Assembly: GCF_015687155.1 (NCBI RefSeq)
Contig: NZ_JADPQF010000007.1
Span: 182,321 to 246,320, forward strand
Direction of reading: 5' to 3'
Source of the DNA: Aliikangiella sp. G2MR2-5
GTDB taxonomy: Bacteria; Pseudomonadota; Gammaproteobacteria; Enterobacterales; Kangiellaceae
Length of the DNA: 64,000 nucleotides
The position numbers and the translations under genes are program-made. The notes below the pieces were generated by a model, which saw only the letters and a program-made list of their open reading frames with translations, did no database searches and was not told where the DNA came from. The first letter of the stretch is position 1. Each line of letters opens with the position of its first letter. Positions 26,948 through 35,574 of this stretch are shown piece by piece.

Positions 26948-29065
26948 ATGAAGTCATTCAATCGATTTTTAATAATATTTAGTACCTTTATCATTTCAAT
27001 GGCGAGCCAGGCCGCAGGATTACTCACTCCCAAAGACTCATCCAGTTCTCTCGAATTAAAAGAGCACCATGTGAATGTTGTGGTCGAAAACGGCTACGCG
27101 ATGACTGAAGTCACTCAAATATTTCACAATGACAAAGGTGCCGATCAAGAGGCAATCTACAGCTTTCCGGTTCCTGAAAATGGCGCAGTGGGAGAGTTTT
27201 CTGTCTGGATAGACGATAAACAAGTAACTGGTGAAGTGGTAGAAAAAGAGAAAGCTCGGCAGATTTATGAGCAGGAAAAAGCCAACGGTAATCATGCGGG
27301 ATTAACCGAGCAAAAAGAGTACAAAACTTTTGAAACCTCTGTTTATCCCGTTAGAGCTAACCAGGATACAAAAATCCAACTTCGCTACTATCAACCAGCA
27401 GAGATTGATCTCGGCGTAGGACGCTGGATTTACCAGTTGGAAGATGGAGGTGTTGATGAAGAGGCCCTGGCTTTTTGGGATACCAATACTCGTGTGACCA
27501 AGGCCTTTAGCCTTAGCTTTCTTCTACGTTCGGGCTATCCGGTTGAAGCGGTACGACTGCCGAATCATCCGCAAGCTCAGATTACTCAGTTAAATGCTAA
27601 TGAGTGGAAAGTCAGTATTAGAAAAAGTGGTAATAATTCAGCGAAATCACAAGCAAACAATGACAAAGTCTCCGATGAACTGGCAACGACATATGCCGAA
27701 GCCAACATCGACCAACTGAACAAAAATCAGATTGATGTGCTCGCGGAGTCCAACCTTTCATCGCAGGCGACTGCCCCCGAAGCCTTTCGACTAGATCAAG
27801 ATCTGGTTGTTTACTGGAAATTAAAAGCTGGATTGCCGGGTTCGATCGATCTGCTTACCTATCGTCCAGATCCTTCAAAAAAAGGGACATTCATGATGAC
27901 CTTCACTCCCGGCGATGATCTGGAGAAAATTACTCGCGGTAGTGACTGGGTGTTTGTACTCGACATATCTGGCTCGATGACAGGCAAATTTTCTTCACTC
28001 TCGGAAGGAGTGAGTCGCTCTCTTCAAAAAATGCGTGCAGAAGACAGATTTCGTATTATCCTGTTCAATGATAATGCTCAGGAACTTACCAGTGGATATG
28101 AAAATGCCTCTCGAGAAAACATATCTCACTACCTGTCAAAACTTAGTCAGGTTTCTCCAGACAAAGGAACAAATCTTTATGCCGGCATCGAACAAGGGCT
28201 TAGTTCACTCAATAGCGACAGGCCTACAGCTATTGTACTGGTCACAGATGGCGTAGCTAATATAGGGAATACAAAGAAAGAAGCTTTCTTCAAGCTATTG
28301 GAAAAACATGATGTACGTCTTTTCACGTTTATAATGGGCAACAGTGCAAATACGCCTTTACTCGAGCCTCTGGCGCGGCGTTCCGGAGGTTTCGCGCTAA
28401 GTGTGTCTAATGCGGACGACATTATTGGTCGAGTAATGCTTGCCAGTCAACGCCTTACACATAAAGCTTATCATGACGTTGAAGTCAATGTAGACGGCGT
28501 CAAGGTTTCCGATTTCACACCTGAATATATCGGTAACCTGTATCGAGGACAGCAGTTGGTGATAATGGGTCACTATTGGAAAAGTGGCCCGGCAAAAGTT
28601 GAATTGAAAGCGAAGCTTTCCGGTCAACCAAAGAGTTATTCTACCAATATCGAATTTCCAGGACAGACCGTTCAAAACCCGGAACTTGAAAGACTATGGG
28701 CTTTTGCAAAAATTAAAGATCTGGATGAAAGAATGTCAGACTTTGAAGACCAAGATCACAAAAATGCGATTAAGGAAATCGCTCTTGAATATGGATTGGT
28801 CACCGACTACACCTCTATGCTGGTACTTAGGGAAGAACAATTTCAAAGTTACAATATTGACCGAATCAACAAAGTCCGAGTTGAAAGAGAACAAAATGCG
28901 AGACAAGTACGCTCGACTCAACCTGTAAAAAATAACAGAGCTGACAAATCTCAACCTGCTTTTCAACACAGTCGCCCATCATTTGGTGGTGGAGGTGGTA
29001 GTTTTGGCTGGGGAATAGGATTTCTATCTTTACTCGTACTTTTTACCAGAGAAAAGAAAAAGTAG
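26948..29065 (+). CDS. VIT and von Willebrand A domain surface protein
   Basis: The ATG at 26948 is chosen: AAGGAG lies seven bases upstream and a signal peptide (to SQA-AGL) follows. The 705-residue protein has a VIT domain (about 20-150; SFPVPENGAVGEFSVWIDD) and a VWA domain (about 330-500) with an intact MIDAS: DISGSMTG, the Thr in KGTNLYAG and Asp in VTDGVAN. The C-terminus, GGGGGSFGWGIGFLSLLVLF then TREKKK, is a GlyGly-CTERM sorting signal. It is probably exported and surface-anchored, binding partners through metal. VIT-VWA proteins of marine bacteria usually sit beside a sortase; none is seen. A terminator follows. Confidence 0.88.
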   Translation: MKSFNRFLIIFSTFIISMASQAAGLLTPKDSSSSLELKEHHVNVVVENGYAMTEVTQIFHNDKGADQEAIYSFPVPENGAVGEFSVWIDDKQVTGEVVEKEKARQIYEQEKANGNHAGLTEQKEYKTFETSVYPVRANQDTKIQLRYYQPAEIDLGVGRWIYQLEDGGVDEEALAFWDTNTRVTKAFSLSFLLRSGYPVEAVRLPNHPQAQITQLNANEWKVSIRKSGNNSAKSQANNDKVSDELATTYAEANIDQLNKNQIDVLAESNLSSQATAPEAFRLDQDLVVYWKLKAGLPGSIDLLTYRPDPSKKGTFMMTFTPGDDLEKITRGSDWVFVLDISGSMTGKFSSLSEGVSRSLQKMRAEDRFRIILFNDNAQELTSGYENASRENISHYLSKLSQVSPDKGTNLYAGIEQGLSSLNSDRPTAIVLVTDGVANIGNTKKEAFFKLLEKHDVRLFTFIMGNSANTPLLEPLARRSGGFALSVSNADDIIGRVMLASQRLTHKAYHDVEVNVDGVKVSDFTPEYIGNLYRGQQLVIMGHYWKSGPAKVELKAKLSGQPKSYSTNIEFPGQTVQNPELERLWAFAKIKDLDERMSDFEDQDHKNAIKEIALEYGLVTDYTSMLVLREEQFQSYNIDRINKVRVEREQNARQVRSTQPVKNNRADKSQPAFQHSRPSFGGGGGSFGWGIGFLSLLVLFTREKKK

Positions 29066-29086
29066 AGATAATCCAAGGTAAGCCAG

Positions 29087-29110
29087 GCCAGAACATTAGT
29101 TCTGGCTTTT
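29087..29110 (+). terminator. rho-independent terminator
   Basis: Stem GCCAGAAC/GTTCTGGC with loop ATTA, followed by TTTT. It lies 21 bases after the VIT/VWA gene stop. Confidence 0.9.
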
Positions 29111-29277
29111 AATCTAGCTAATTGCACTTCATTTTAATTTCTTTCTCCTTGAGCTTTGAGCTATTATAACTCCCTCAGAAATTGCCGGTTAAATTTTGCG
29201 AAATGGTCAAACGTACCGTTCAAAATAGGTTTCAAAGCCGGCATCAAAATCAAAATAGTTACGGAGAAACAAAGGGA

Positions 29278-31434
29278 ATGCTGCGTCAATTTTTAAGATA
29301 CCTGATATTATCAAGTCTGCTAATAACGGCTTGCTCTCAAAATAATAATCCAGCGGACAATGAAAAAAATCCTCCCGAACCACCCGCATTAAAAATGGCA
29401 AACTTTGCCCATCAAGCCTGGCTTAGAAAATCATTACCCGAAAATACAGTCGGTTACTTCAGACAACCAACGCTTTGGCATTTTTTCGACAATGTAGATA
29501 ATGGCTTCAAGTATGCGCAAGGTAATGAGGCACACGTTAATTTAATAAAACAAGTACAAAGTGGTTTTTACGAAAACTTGCTCGCACAGCTGGAGTCGAC
29601 AGAAAAGCCTCTGGCAGAATTGCTGGTCAAACACAATAGTGGCCCTTTTGAAATTGCAGTCGTACTGAATGAAAAAAATCCTATGGCTCCTACATCTCTT
29701 ATGGCAACGCGAATAAACATCGAAAGCCAGGCAGAGTTTTCCAAGCTCCTGAAGGAACTATTTAGCAGTGAGCCAATGATTGAGCAAGTGCAGGAAATGA
29801 ATGCATCTGGCATAGGTACGCTATCTATTTCACCGATGGCAATCAATGCCGCTTACCACTTTGATGAAACAAATGGTAAATTCATCATGGCGATAAGCAA
29901 TCAGCTCGATTTATCTCAGTTAGAGTCAATAGTTACTTCCCTGCCGCAAACTAAAGACCATCCGATGTATGCGGCAGAAAAACAGATTGATGAAAGTGGA
30001 AAAGGATTTTTTGCATTTGTCGATGTAAAAGCTATTTTACCTAAACTTGAAGGAGTTCTTCCACCAGAAGCAAAGGCAGGTCTGCAAATGTCAGGAGTGG
30101 ACAAGCTTAACGCCGTTGCATTGGGGTACGGAGCGAGCCAGGGAAAAACTCGATTCAAAATTTTAATTGATATGCCGTCTGTAGGTTTCAGAGCCTATCT
30201 GCCAAGTGTTGCCAACGACTATAACTTTAGCGCACGCGGTGATATTAGTACCCTTGGCGTTTTCTCTTTGCCAAGTGAAGTTCAGTACAAGCGAATTGAG
30301 GCGACTGTTTCAATGATGAAAGGGCGCTCGCAAGAATATGACCATTTTAAGCAAACTTTCAAAAATGAAACCGGTTTTGAAGTAGAGCAAATTCTTAGTA
30401 TTGTCGGTCCCGAAGTTGTCTACCTGTCAGATTCTGTTAGTGACTTTATTGCTGTTCGTCTACAGAATAAAGAGAGCTTTAAAAAACTTCTGCAAAAAGG
30501 TCAGGAAAAAGACGCAATCCGGTATACAAGCCGGAATGTCAACGGAATCACAATCCACCATGCAGAGTCACGTTTTTTCTCATTCGATGATGAAGCTTTT
30601 AAAACATTGGATACACCACCACTGATGGCCAGTCTAATGAAAAACATCAAAAACCATTACTTCTGGATTGAAGAAGATAATTTTCTGATTCTTTCCGGAA
30701 TTCCTCAACCACTGATAGAAAGAGCCAGTCGCAAAGATAAAGTTAATGTTAATCAGTGGCTCGAAAATAGCCAAGGGCATTCACTTAAAAGCGCCTTTCT
30801 CGGGATTACCACTAGCAAAGAGGGAATGTCCAGAAAATCTTATTATCTCTATTTACAACTTTTGAATGCGCTATCGGACATTAGTGGTTCAAATGCGGAT
30901 ATATTCTCATTACCTCATGCAGGTGAGCTCAACTTTTCAGATAAAGGTAGCATGGGCTTTAGCGTTGATCTGGCCGAAAAGTTTGTGGCTATCGAACTCA
31001 ACTTTGAACAGAGTATGCTGGATGTATTTTTTGCAGGTGGGTATGAGTCAATTGCTATGGTTGGGATTTTATCAGCAGTAGCATTACCTGCCTATAATGA
31101 CTATACCGTTCGCTCTCAAACATCTATGGTGATTCATGAGGCTTCTGCTTTAAAGAATCTGGTATCCGAGCTTGCAGTCAGCGGAGTTACCTTGGATGAA
31201 ATCAATAACGGAAGCAATCAGATTGGAAGCGCTACGGATTATGCTTCTGACTACATTGACTATATTGAAGTGACCCGAGGTGAAATTAGTGTCGGAATCG
31301 GAGGTCCGAAAGCAAAAGAGGCTATCCGGGGCTCAGTGATCAAATTGGCTCCAGAAACTACCGCGTCAGGGATTGAGTGGAGCTGTTCAGGTATCGACAT
31401 AGAGCCCAAATATCTGCCAGCTGAATGCAGATAG
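29278..31434 (+). CDS. lipoprotein fused to a C-terminal type IV pilin-like domain
   Basis: The ATG at 29278 starts MLRQFLRYLILSSLLITACS, a signal peptide with lipobox ITAC, so the protein is a lipoprotein of 718 residues. The first 580 residues are unassigned; they loosely resemble DUF3352-type periplasmic proteins. From about residue 585 (nt 31030) the chain becomes type IV pilin-like: IAMVGILSAVALPAYNDYTV is followed by RSQTSMVIHEASALKNLVSE and ends SCSGIDIEPKYLPAECR, as in PilA C-termini. The prepilin leader GFTLIE is replaced by AGGYESI, so it cannot be a normal prepilin substrate. No pilus genes are adjacent. Confidence 0.7.
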   Translation: MLRQFLRYLILSSLLITACSQNNNPADNEKNPPEPPALKMANFAHQAWLRKSLPENTVGYFRQPTLWHFFDNVDNGFKYAQGNEAHVNLIKQVQSGFYENLLAQLESTEKPLAELLVKHNSGPFEIAVVLNEKNPMAPTSLMATRINIESQAEFSKLLKELFSSEPMIEQVQEMNASGIGTLSISPMAINAAYHFDETNGKFIMAISNQLDLSQLESIVTSLPQTKDHPMYAAEKQIDESGKGFFAFVDVKAILPKLEGVLPPEAKAGLQMSGVDKLNAVALGYGASQGKTRFKILIDMPSVGFRAYLPSVANDYNFSARGDISTLGVFSLPSEVQYKRIEATVSMMKGRSQEYDHFKQTFKNETGFEVEQILSIVGPEVVYLSDSVSDFIAVRLQNKESFKKLLQKGQEKDAIRYTSRNVNGITIHHAESRFFSFDDEAFKTLDTPPLMASLMKNIKNHYFWIEEDNFLILSGIPQPLIERASRKDKVNVNQWLENSQGHSLKSAFLGITTSKEGMSRKSYYLYLQLLNALSDISGSNADIFSLPHAGELNFSDKGSMGFSVDLAEKFVAIELNFEQSMLDVFFAGGYESIAMVGILSAVALPAYNDYTVRSQTSMVIHEASALKNLVSELAVSGVTLDEINNGSNQIGSATDYASDYIDYIEVTRGEISVGIGGPKAKEAIRGSVIKLAPETTASGIEWSCSGIDIEPKYLPAECR

Positions 31435-31501
31435 CCAATAAACACAAATATTGAACATACTGAAGTAGTGAGTATTTCAATATCAAAAATAAAAATTAAA
31501 G

Positions 31502-31530
31502 GGCCGGTAACGATTTGTCACCGGCCTTTG
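31502..31530 (+). terminator. rho-independent terminator
   Basis: GGCCGGTAAC pairs with GTCACCGGCC with one mismatch, followed by TTTG and TCTTTT. It follows the pilin-fusion lipoprotein gene and precedes the OPT transporter gene. Confidence 0.85.
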
Positions 31531-31622
31531 TCTTTTCAATGACGAATCACTTGAGTCATTTTGCTGCAACAGGTAAGTTGTAGCTTTGTATATAATTTAC
31601 TACTGACGGACATAAGAAAAAC

Positions 31623-33707
31623 ATGAGTGCAACAGAAAATACTCCTCAGACCCAGTCGACGGAAATTGATATTCCTGTAGTCAGTCCCGAACGGTCTATC
31701 AGCGAAATGACCATCAAAGCTCTAATACTGGGCTTGATATTGTCCGGCCTACTAGCTGCGGCCAATGCTTATATTGGTCTGCTTGTAGGGCTGACAGTAT
31801 CAGCTTCGATTCCTGCTGCAGCCGTTTCAATGGGGGTTTTACGCTTGTTCAGACGCTCAAACATATTGGAAAACAATATGGTACAAACTGCAGCATCTGC
31901 CGGTGAATCTTTAGTCGCAGGAATTATTTTTACCATTCCAGCCCTCGTGATCATGGGCGCCTGGTCGGAATATGACTACTGGCCACTCGTGGGTATTGCT
32001 GTAATGGGCGGTATTATGGGGGTCGCCTTTACTATTCCATTAAGAAGAGCACTAATCGTCGAAGCACGACTTAAGTTTCCCGAAGGAGTCGCTACTGCTG
32101 AAGTATTAAAAAGCGGCGGAGTGGAAAGAGATGCGGATCAGCCGGAGCATCAGAAGGATAAAAAAGCGGATGCTATCTCCAGCCAAAATATAAAAACTCT
32201 TCTTAAAGCGAGCGGTATCGGCGCTCTTTTTAAGCTGCTCGAATCAGGGCTAGGTTGGCTTGCTGGTGGTGTAGCAACAACCAAATCATGGCTTACCGGC
32301 AAATATCTGTTTACCGGCGATATCACTCTAAGTCCGGCACTATTAGGCGTTGGTTATATCGTAGGATTGAACATTGCAATGCTGGTTTTTATCGGTGGTG
32401 CCATCGGCACCTTGATAGGTGTGCCTGTTAACTGGCTTTTAAATTCAGAGAGTATAATGAATGCAGTAGGAATCGATCCTCAACTTTCCTGGAGCGAAAT
32501 CACTTCAGAGCAATGGGAAGCTCTTGCCGGCGAATCCTGGCAAAACTGCCGTCGCATTGGTGTTGGCGCCATGATGGTAGGGGGAGTCTGGTCTTTAATA
32601 AGTCTGTTTAAACCGCTGATTGCCGGAGTAAAAGCGAGCCTGGAAGCCTATCGACACAGTAAAAATGGCAATAGTATTTTACGCACTGAGTTTGATACTC
32701 CATTTAATATTGTTTTAATGGTTGTCATTTTCTCATTAGGCCCAGTCTTCTATATTTTTTATACTGCACTTGGCGACTATCCGGACAAAATGCTAATCGC
32801 ATCGCTAATGACCACCTTAATGCTCATCTTTGGCTTCATCTTTGCCTCCGTTGCAGGATATATGGCTGGACTCGTAGGAAGTTCGAATAACCCGATATCT
32901 GGCGTAACTATTGCGACAGTAATTACCTCTGCGTTAATTTTGTTGCAGTTTATGGGGAACGAAGGAATTGCAGCAACACTTGGGCCTATTGCAGTTATAT
33001 TTCTTGCCGGATTAATTTGCTCCGCCGCAGCAATCGCTGGAGATAATATGCAAGATTTAAAGTGTGGTCATATCGTGGGAGCAACTCCGTGGCGCCAACA
33101 GGCGTTTCAAATTATTGGAGTCGTTGGTGCAGCTCTGGTAATCCCGTTAGTGCTGCAAGTTCTTGATGCAGGCTATGGCATCGGTCGCCCCAGCCCGGTT
33201 GTCGAATCGTCGAATTATCTGTCCGCACCGCAAGCTGGCCTGATGAAAGATCTGGCAACCGGTATTTTTGGTGCGGGTATAAAATGGAACTATATATTCG
33301 TTGGATTTGTGCTGGCTGTAATTTTAATCATCATGGATGAAATTCAAAAAAAACGCGGCTCTAGTTTTCGATTTCCGGTATTAGCTGTTGCAGTTGGAGT
33401 TTATCTCCCATTAGGACTTTCTGTTCCGATCTTAATCGGCGGTATATTAGCGCATAAAGTTGGAAAAGCTTCTGAAAGTAAAGATGAAACAGTTAAGCAA
33501 GCCAGGGAAAGTAAAGGGCTGCTACTTGCATCCGGCTTAATCACCGGCGAAGCATTGATGGGTGTTATTATCGCAGTCATCGCCGCTTTTGTAATTCAGC
33601 TTCCTGTAGCTCCGCTTTCCTCTACTATTGCAGGTGCTTCAGGTCTAGTCGGCATGACGGCAGTTATCATTTATTTAGCAAGAAAGACTTTAAAAACTGA
33701 CGCATAA
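31623..33707 (+). CDS. OPT family oligopeptide transporter
   Basis: The protein has 694 residues, almost entirely hydrophobic, with about 15 transmembrane helices. The conserved N-terminal signature LLAAANAYIGLLVGLTVSAS and the later GSSNNPISGVTIATVI and AAIAGDNMQDLKCGHIVGAT segments are typical of the prokaryotic OPT family. These inner-membrane symporters take up oligopeptides or metal chelates. Length fits the family. Its leader contains TATATAAT at 31589-31596 as a possible -10. The substrate cannot be read from sequence. Confidence 0.93.
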   Translation: MSATENTPQTQSTEIDIPVVSPERSISEMTIKALILGLILSGLLAAANAYIGLLVGLTVSASIPAAAVSMGVLRLFRRSNILENNMVQTAASAGESLVAGIIFTIPALVIMGAWSEYDYWPLVGIAVMGGIMGVAFTIPLRRALIVEARLKFPEGVATAEVLKSGGVERDADQPEHQKDKKADAISSQNIKTLLKASGIGALFKLLESGLGWLAGGVATTKSWLTGKYLFTGDITLSPALLGVGYIVGLNIAMLVFIGGAIGTLIGVPVNWLLNSESIMNAVGIDPQLSWSEITSEQWEALAGESWQNCRRIGVGAMMVGGVWSLISLFKPLIAGVKASLEAYRHSKNGNSILRTEFDTPFNIVLMVVIFSLGPVFYIFYTALGDYPDKMLIASLMTTLMLIFGFIFASVAGYMAGLVGSSNNPISGVTIATVITSALILLQFMGNEGIAATLGPIAVIFLAGLICSAAAIAGDNMQDLKCGHIVGATPWRQQAFQIIGVVGAALVIPLVLQVLDAGYGIGRPSPVVESSNYLSAPQAGLMKDLATGIFGAGIKWNYIFVGFVLAVILIIMDEIQKKRGSSFRFPVLAVAVGVYLPLGLSVPILIGGILAHKVGKASESKDETVKQARESKGLLLASGLITGEALMGVIIAVIAAFVIQLPVAPLSSTIAGASGLVGMTAVIIYLARKTLKTDA

Positions 33708-33736
33708 ATATTTTTAGAATCATTTTCATATCAACA

Positions 33737-33761
33737 AAAGCGGAACCCCAAGTTCCGCTTT
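33737..33761. terminator. bidirectional terminator
   Basis: AAAGCGGAAC pairs perfectly with GTTCCGCTTT around CCCAA. It lies between the convergent OPT gene and the secF fragment and could stop transcription from both sides. Confidence 0.8.
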
Positions 33762-33781
33762 CACAAGTTTAAAGTTACAGC

Positions 33782-34036
33782 CTAAGGCCTTTCAGCTAAC
33801 GCTTCTATTTCCTCTGCTTTTTTATAAAAATAATCTGCTTTCATTCCGAGCAATCCAGGTAAAGTTGCTGAAATAAAAATTGATGAGATGGTTCCAACAA
33901 TTATCCCAATTAACAAACACAGGGAAAACTCATAGAGGGGGTCTCCTGCAAAAAACAACAGACAAAAGACAGTCACTAATGTCGTTCCTGAAGTCATCAA
34001 AGTTATTGATAGTGTTTGAGTTATTGTTCGACCAAC
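33782..34036 (-). pseudogene. secF: orphan C-terminal fragment of secF
   Basis: The frame from 34036 to the stop at 33782 encodes 84 residues beginning TQTLSITLMTSGTTL after three residues, then AGDPLYEFSLCLLIGIIVGT and SSIFISATLPGLLGMKADYF. This matches the last two transmembrane helices of SecF. An in-frame stop lies just upstream (34037-34039) and no other part of secF or secD is seen, so about 70% of the gene is missing. A TTG at 34000 or an ATG at 33997 could start translation, so a short peptide is possible. A working secDF must be elsewhere. Confidence 0.75.
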
Positions 34037-34161
34037 TCAACAGCTTCTAGACCACAACACCAGCAATTGTCTGCTTTCTTGTGAATTCCCATTTCGTCGA
34101 CCATAATTGCCTATAGTAAGACTCACCATATTGAACCTCTGCCAGCGATAAAGGATAGTCA

Positions 34162-35517
34162 ATGCTAGAAAAACAGGTCACGGAAATCCTAACCAGTTTG
34201 TCATCACGGGATGGAGAAGACTTTATCTCCTCCTTCTTGCTTTCGGTTGCCCGAGTGATTAGGTCGGATCATCTATTCGTAGCAAGTGTCGACAGAGGGC
34301 TCACCCAAGCCCATTCGATAGCTTATATCGAAGGAGACCATGTAGCCGAAAACTTTACCTATGAGCTGGAAAATACCCCGTGTGCAGATATTACCGCGAA
34401 TGAAGTTTGTTACTACAACGGAAATATCCAGGAACAGTATCCTGATGATTTACTACTGGTTGCGATGGAAATAGCGAGCTATATAGGGATTCCTTTAACC
34501 AACAGTGACGGAAAAGTACAAGGTATACTGGTAGCGTTATATAAATCCAGAATTGAAAACCTTGAATCTGTCAGATCAATTTTCGAGCTGTTTTCATCAA
34601 TGATATCTAGTGAGATGGAGAGAAAGCTTCAGAAATTAAAAGTCGACCTGAATCAATCTATTTTTAATGCTCTCGATGAAGGAGTAATCATTACAAACGC
34701 TCAAAGAAGAATTCTCTATGCGAACCCATCTTTTTTACACTCCTGTGGCTTTCCAAAAGAGGAAGTCATTGGCAATGAGCCTGGCGCTCTTTTGCATTCA
34801 AGTACACAAAGCGAAAATTTCTATCAGGATATGTGGCAAGAAGTTCAGGAAAAAGGCCACTGGTCAGGTGAAATACTGAATCGACGAAAGTCCGGCAAGC
34901 TATATTCCGGCTGGTTGAAAATAAACAAAACACGAGATGAAGCGACAGGAAATACCTACTATATAGGTATCTATCTGGATATGCAGGAAATACTGATAGC
35001 TAAAAAGCAAATCGAAAAAAGAGAAAACTTCGATATTTTAACGGGTATCGCCAATAGACACTGGTTGGCCAAAGAGCTGGAAAAATTGCTACAGAGTCCG
35101 GAGATAGAGAGTGGCCATCAGAGTCTTGGATTAATTGATGTTAACCTGGATAACTTTCGAGATTTAAACGCCAAACAAGGCTATGAAGTTGGCGATCAAA
35201 TACTAATTAACACAGCCCAGATAATTGATAATCAATTGGGTGAAAACCAGTTTCTAACTCGTGTGTCTGGTGATGAATTTATTGTATTGGTTACTGGCAC
35301 TCCAACAATTGATTCTTTAAAAACGCTCGCAGAAAAACTATTAGAAGACATACGCCAACCATTTCAAATTGATGAAAAATCGATTGAAGTAACGGCCTCT
35401 ATTGGTATTGCGATAGCTCCGGAAAATGGCAAGGACGTGACAAATATTTTGGCTGCAGTAGATAGAGCCAGTCGTAAAGCCAAAAAGTTGGGAAAAAATC
35501 AGATTGAAACCATCTAA
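34162..35517 (+). CDS. GAF-PAS-GGDEF diguanylate cyclase
   Basis: The protein has 451 residues without membrane segments. A GAF domain (about 10-150), a PAS domain (about 165-280; ILYANPSFLHSCGFPKEEVI) and a GGDEF domain (about 285-451) follow. The active-site signature is SGDEF in RVSGDEFIVLV, a variant found in active cyclases. The region about five residues before it (ENQFLTRV) lacks RxxD, so product inhibition by an I-site is unlikely. It should make c-di-GMP in response to a small-molecule or redox signal. Confidence 0.9.
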   Translation: MLEKQVTEILTSLSSRDGEDFISSFLLSVARVIRSDHLFVASVDRGLTQAHSIAYIEGDHVAENFTYELENTPCADITANEVCYYNGNIQEQYPDDLLLVAMEIASYIGIPLTNSDGKVQGILVALYKSRIENLESVRSIFELFSSMISSEMERKLQKLKVDLNQSIFNALDEGVIITNAQRRILYANPSFLHSCGFPKEEVIGNEPGALLHSSTQSENFYQDMWQEVQEKGHWSGEILNRRKSGKLYSGWLKINKTRDEATGNTYYIGIYLDMQEILIAKKQIEKRENFDILTGIANRHWLAKELEKLLQSPEIESGHQSLGLIDVNLDNFRDLNAKQGYEVGDQILINTAQIIDNQLGENQFLTRVSGDEFIVLVTGTPTIDSLKTLAEKLLEDIRQPFQIDEKSIEVTASIGIAIAPENGKDVTNILAAVDRASRKAKKLGKNQIETI

Positions 35518-35524
35518 AGTGGTA

Positions 35525-35554
35525 GCAAAGACCGCACCATTTGCGGCCCTTTGC
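35525..35554 (+). terminator. weak terminator-like hairpin
   Basis: GCAAAG-CCGCA pairs with TGCGG-CTTTGC with a small internal loop. No T-run follows, so it may be only a 3' stem. It follows the GGDEF gene stop. Confidence 0.35.
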
Positions 35555-35574
35555 TGGAATTCGAAATAACGCTC

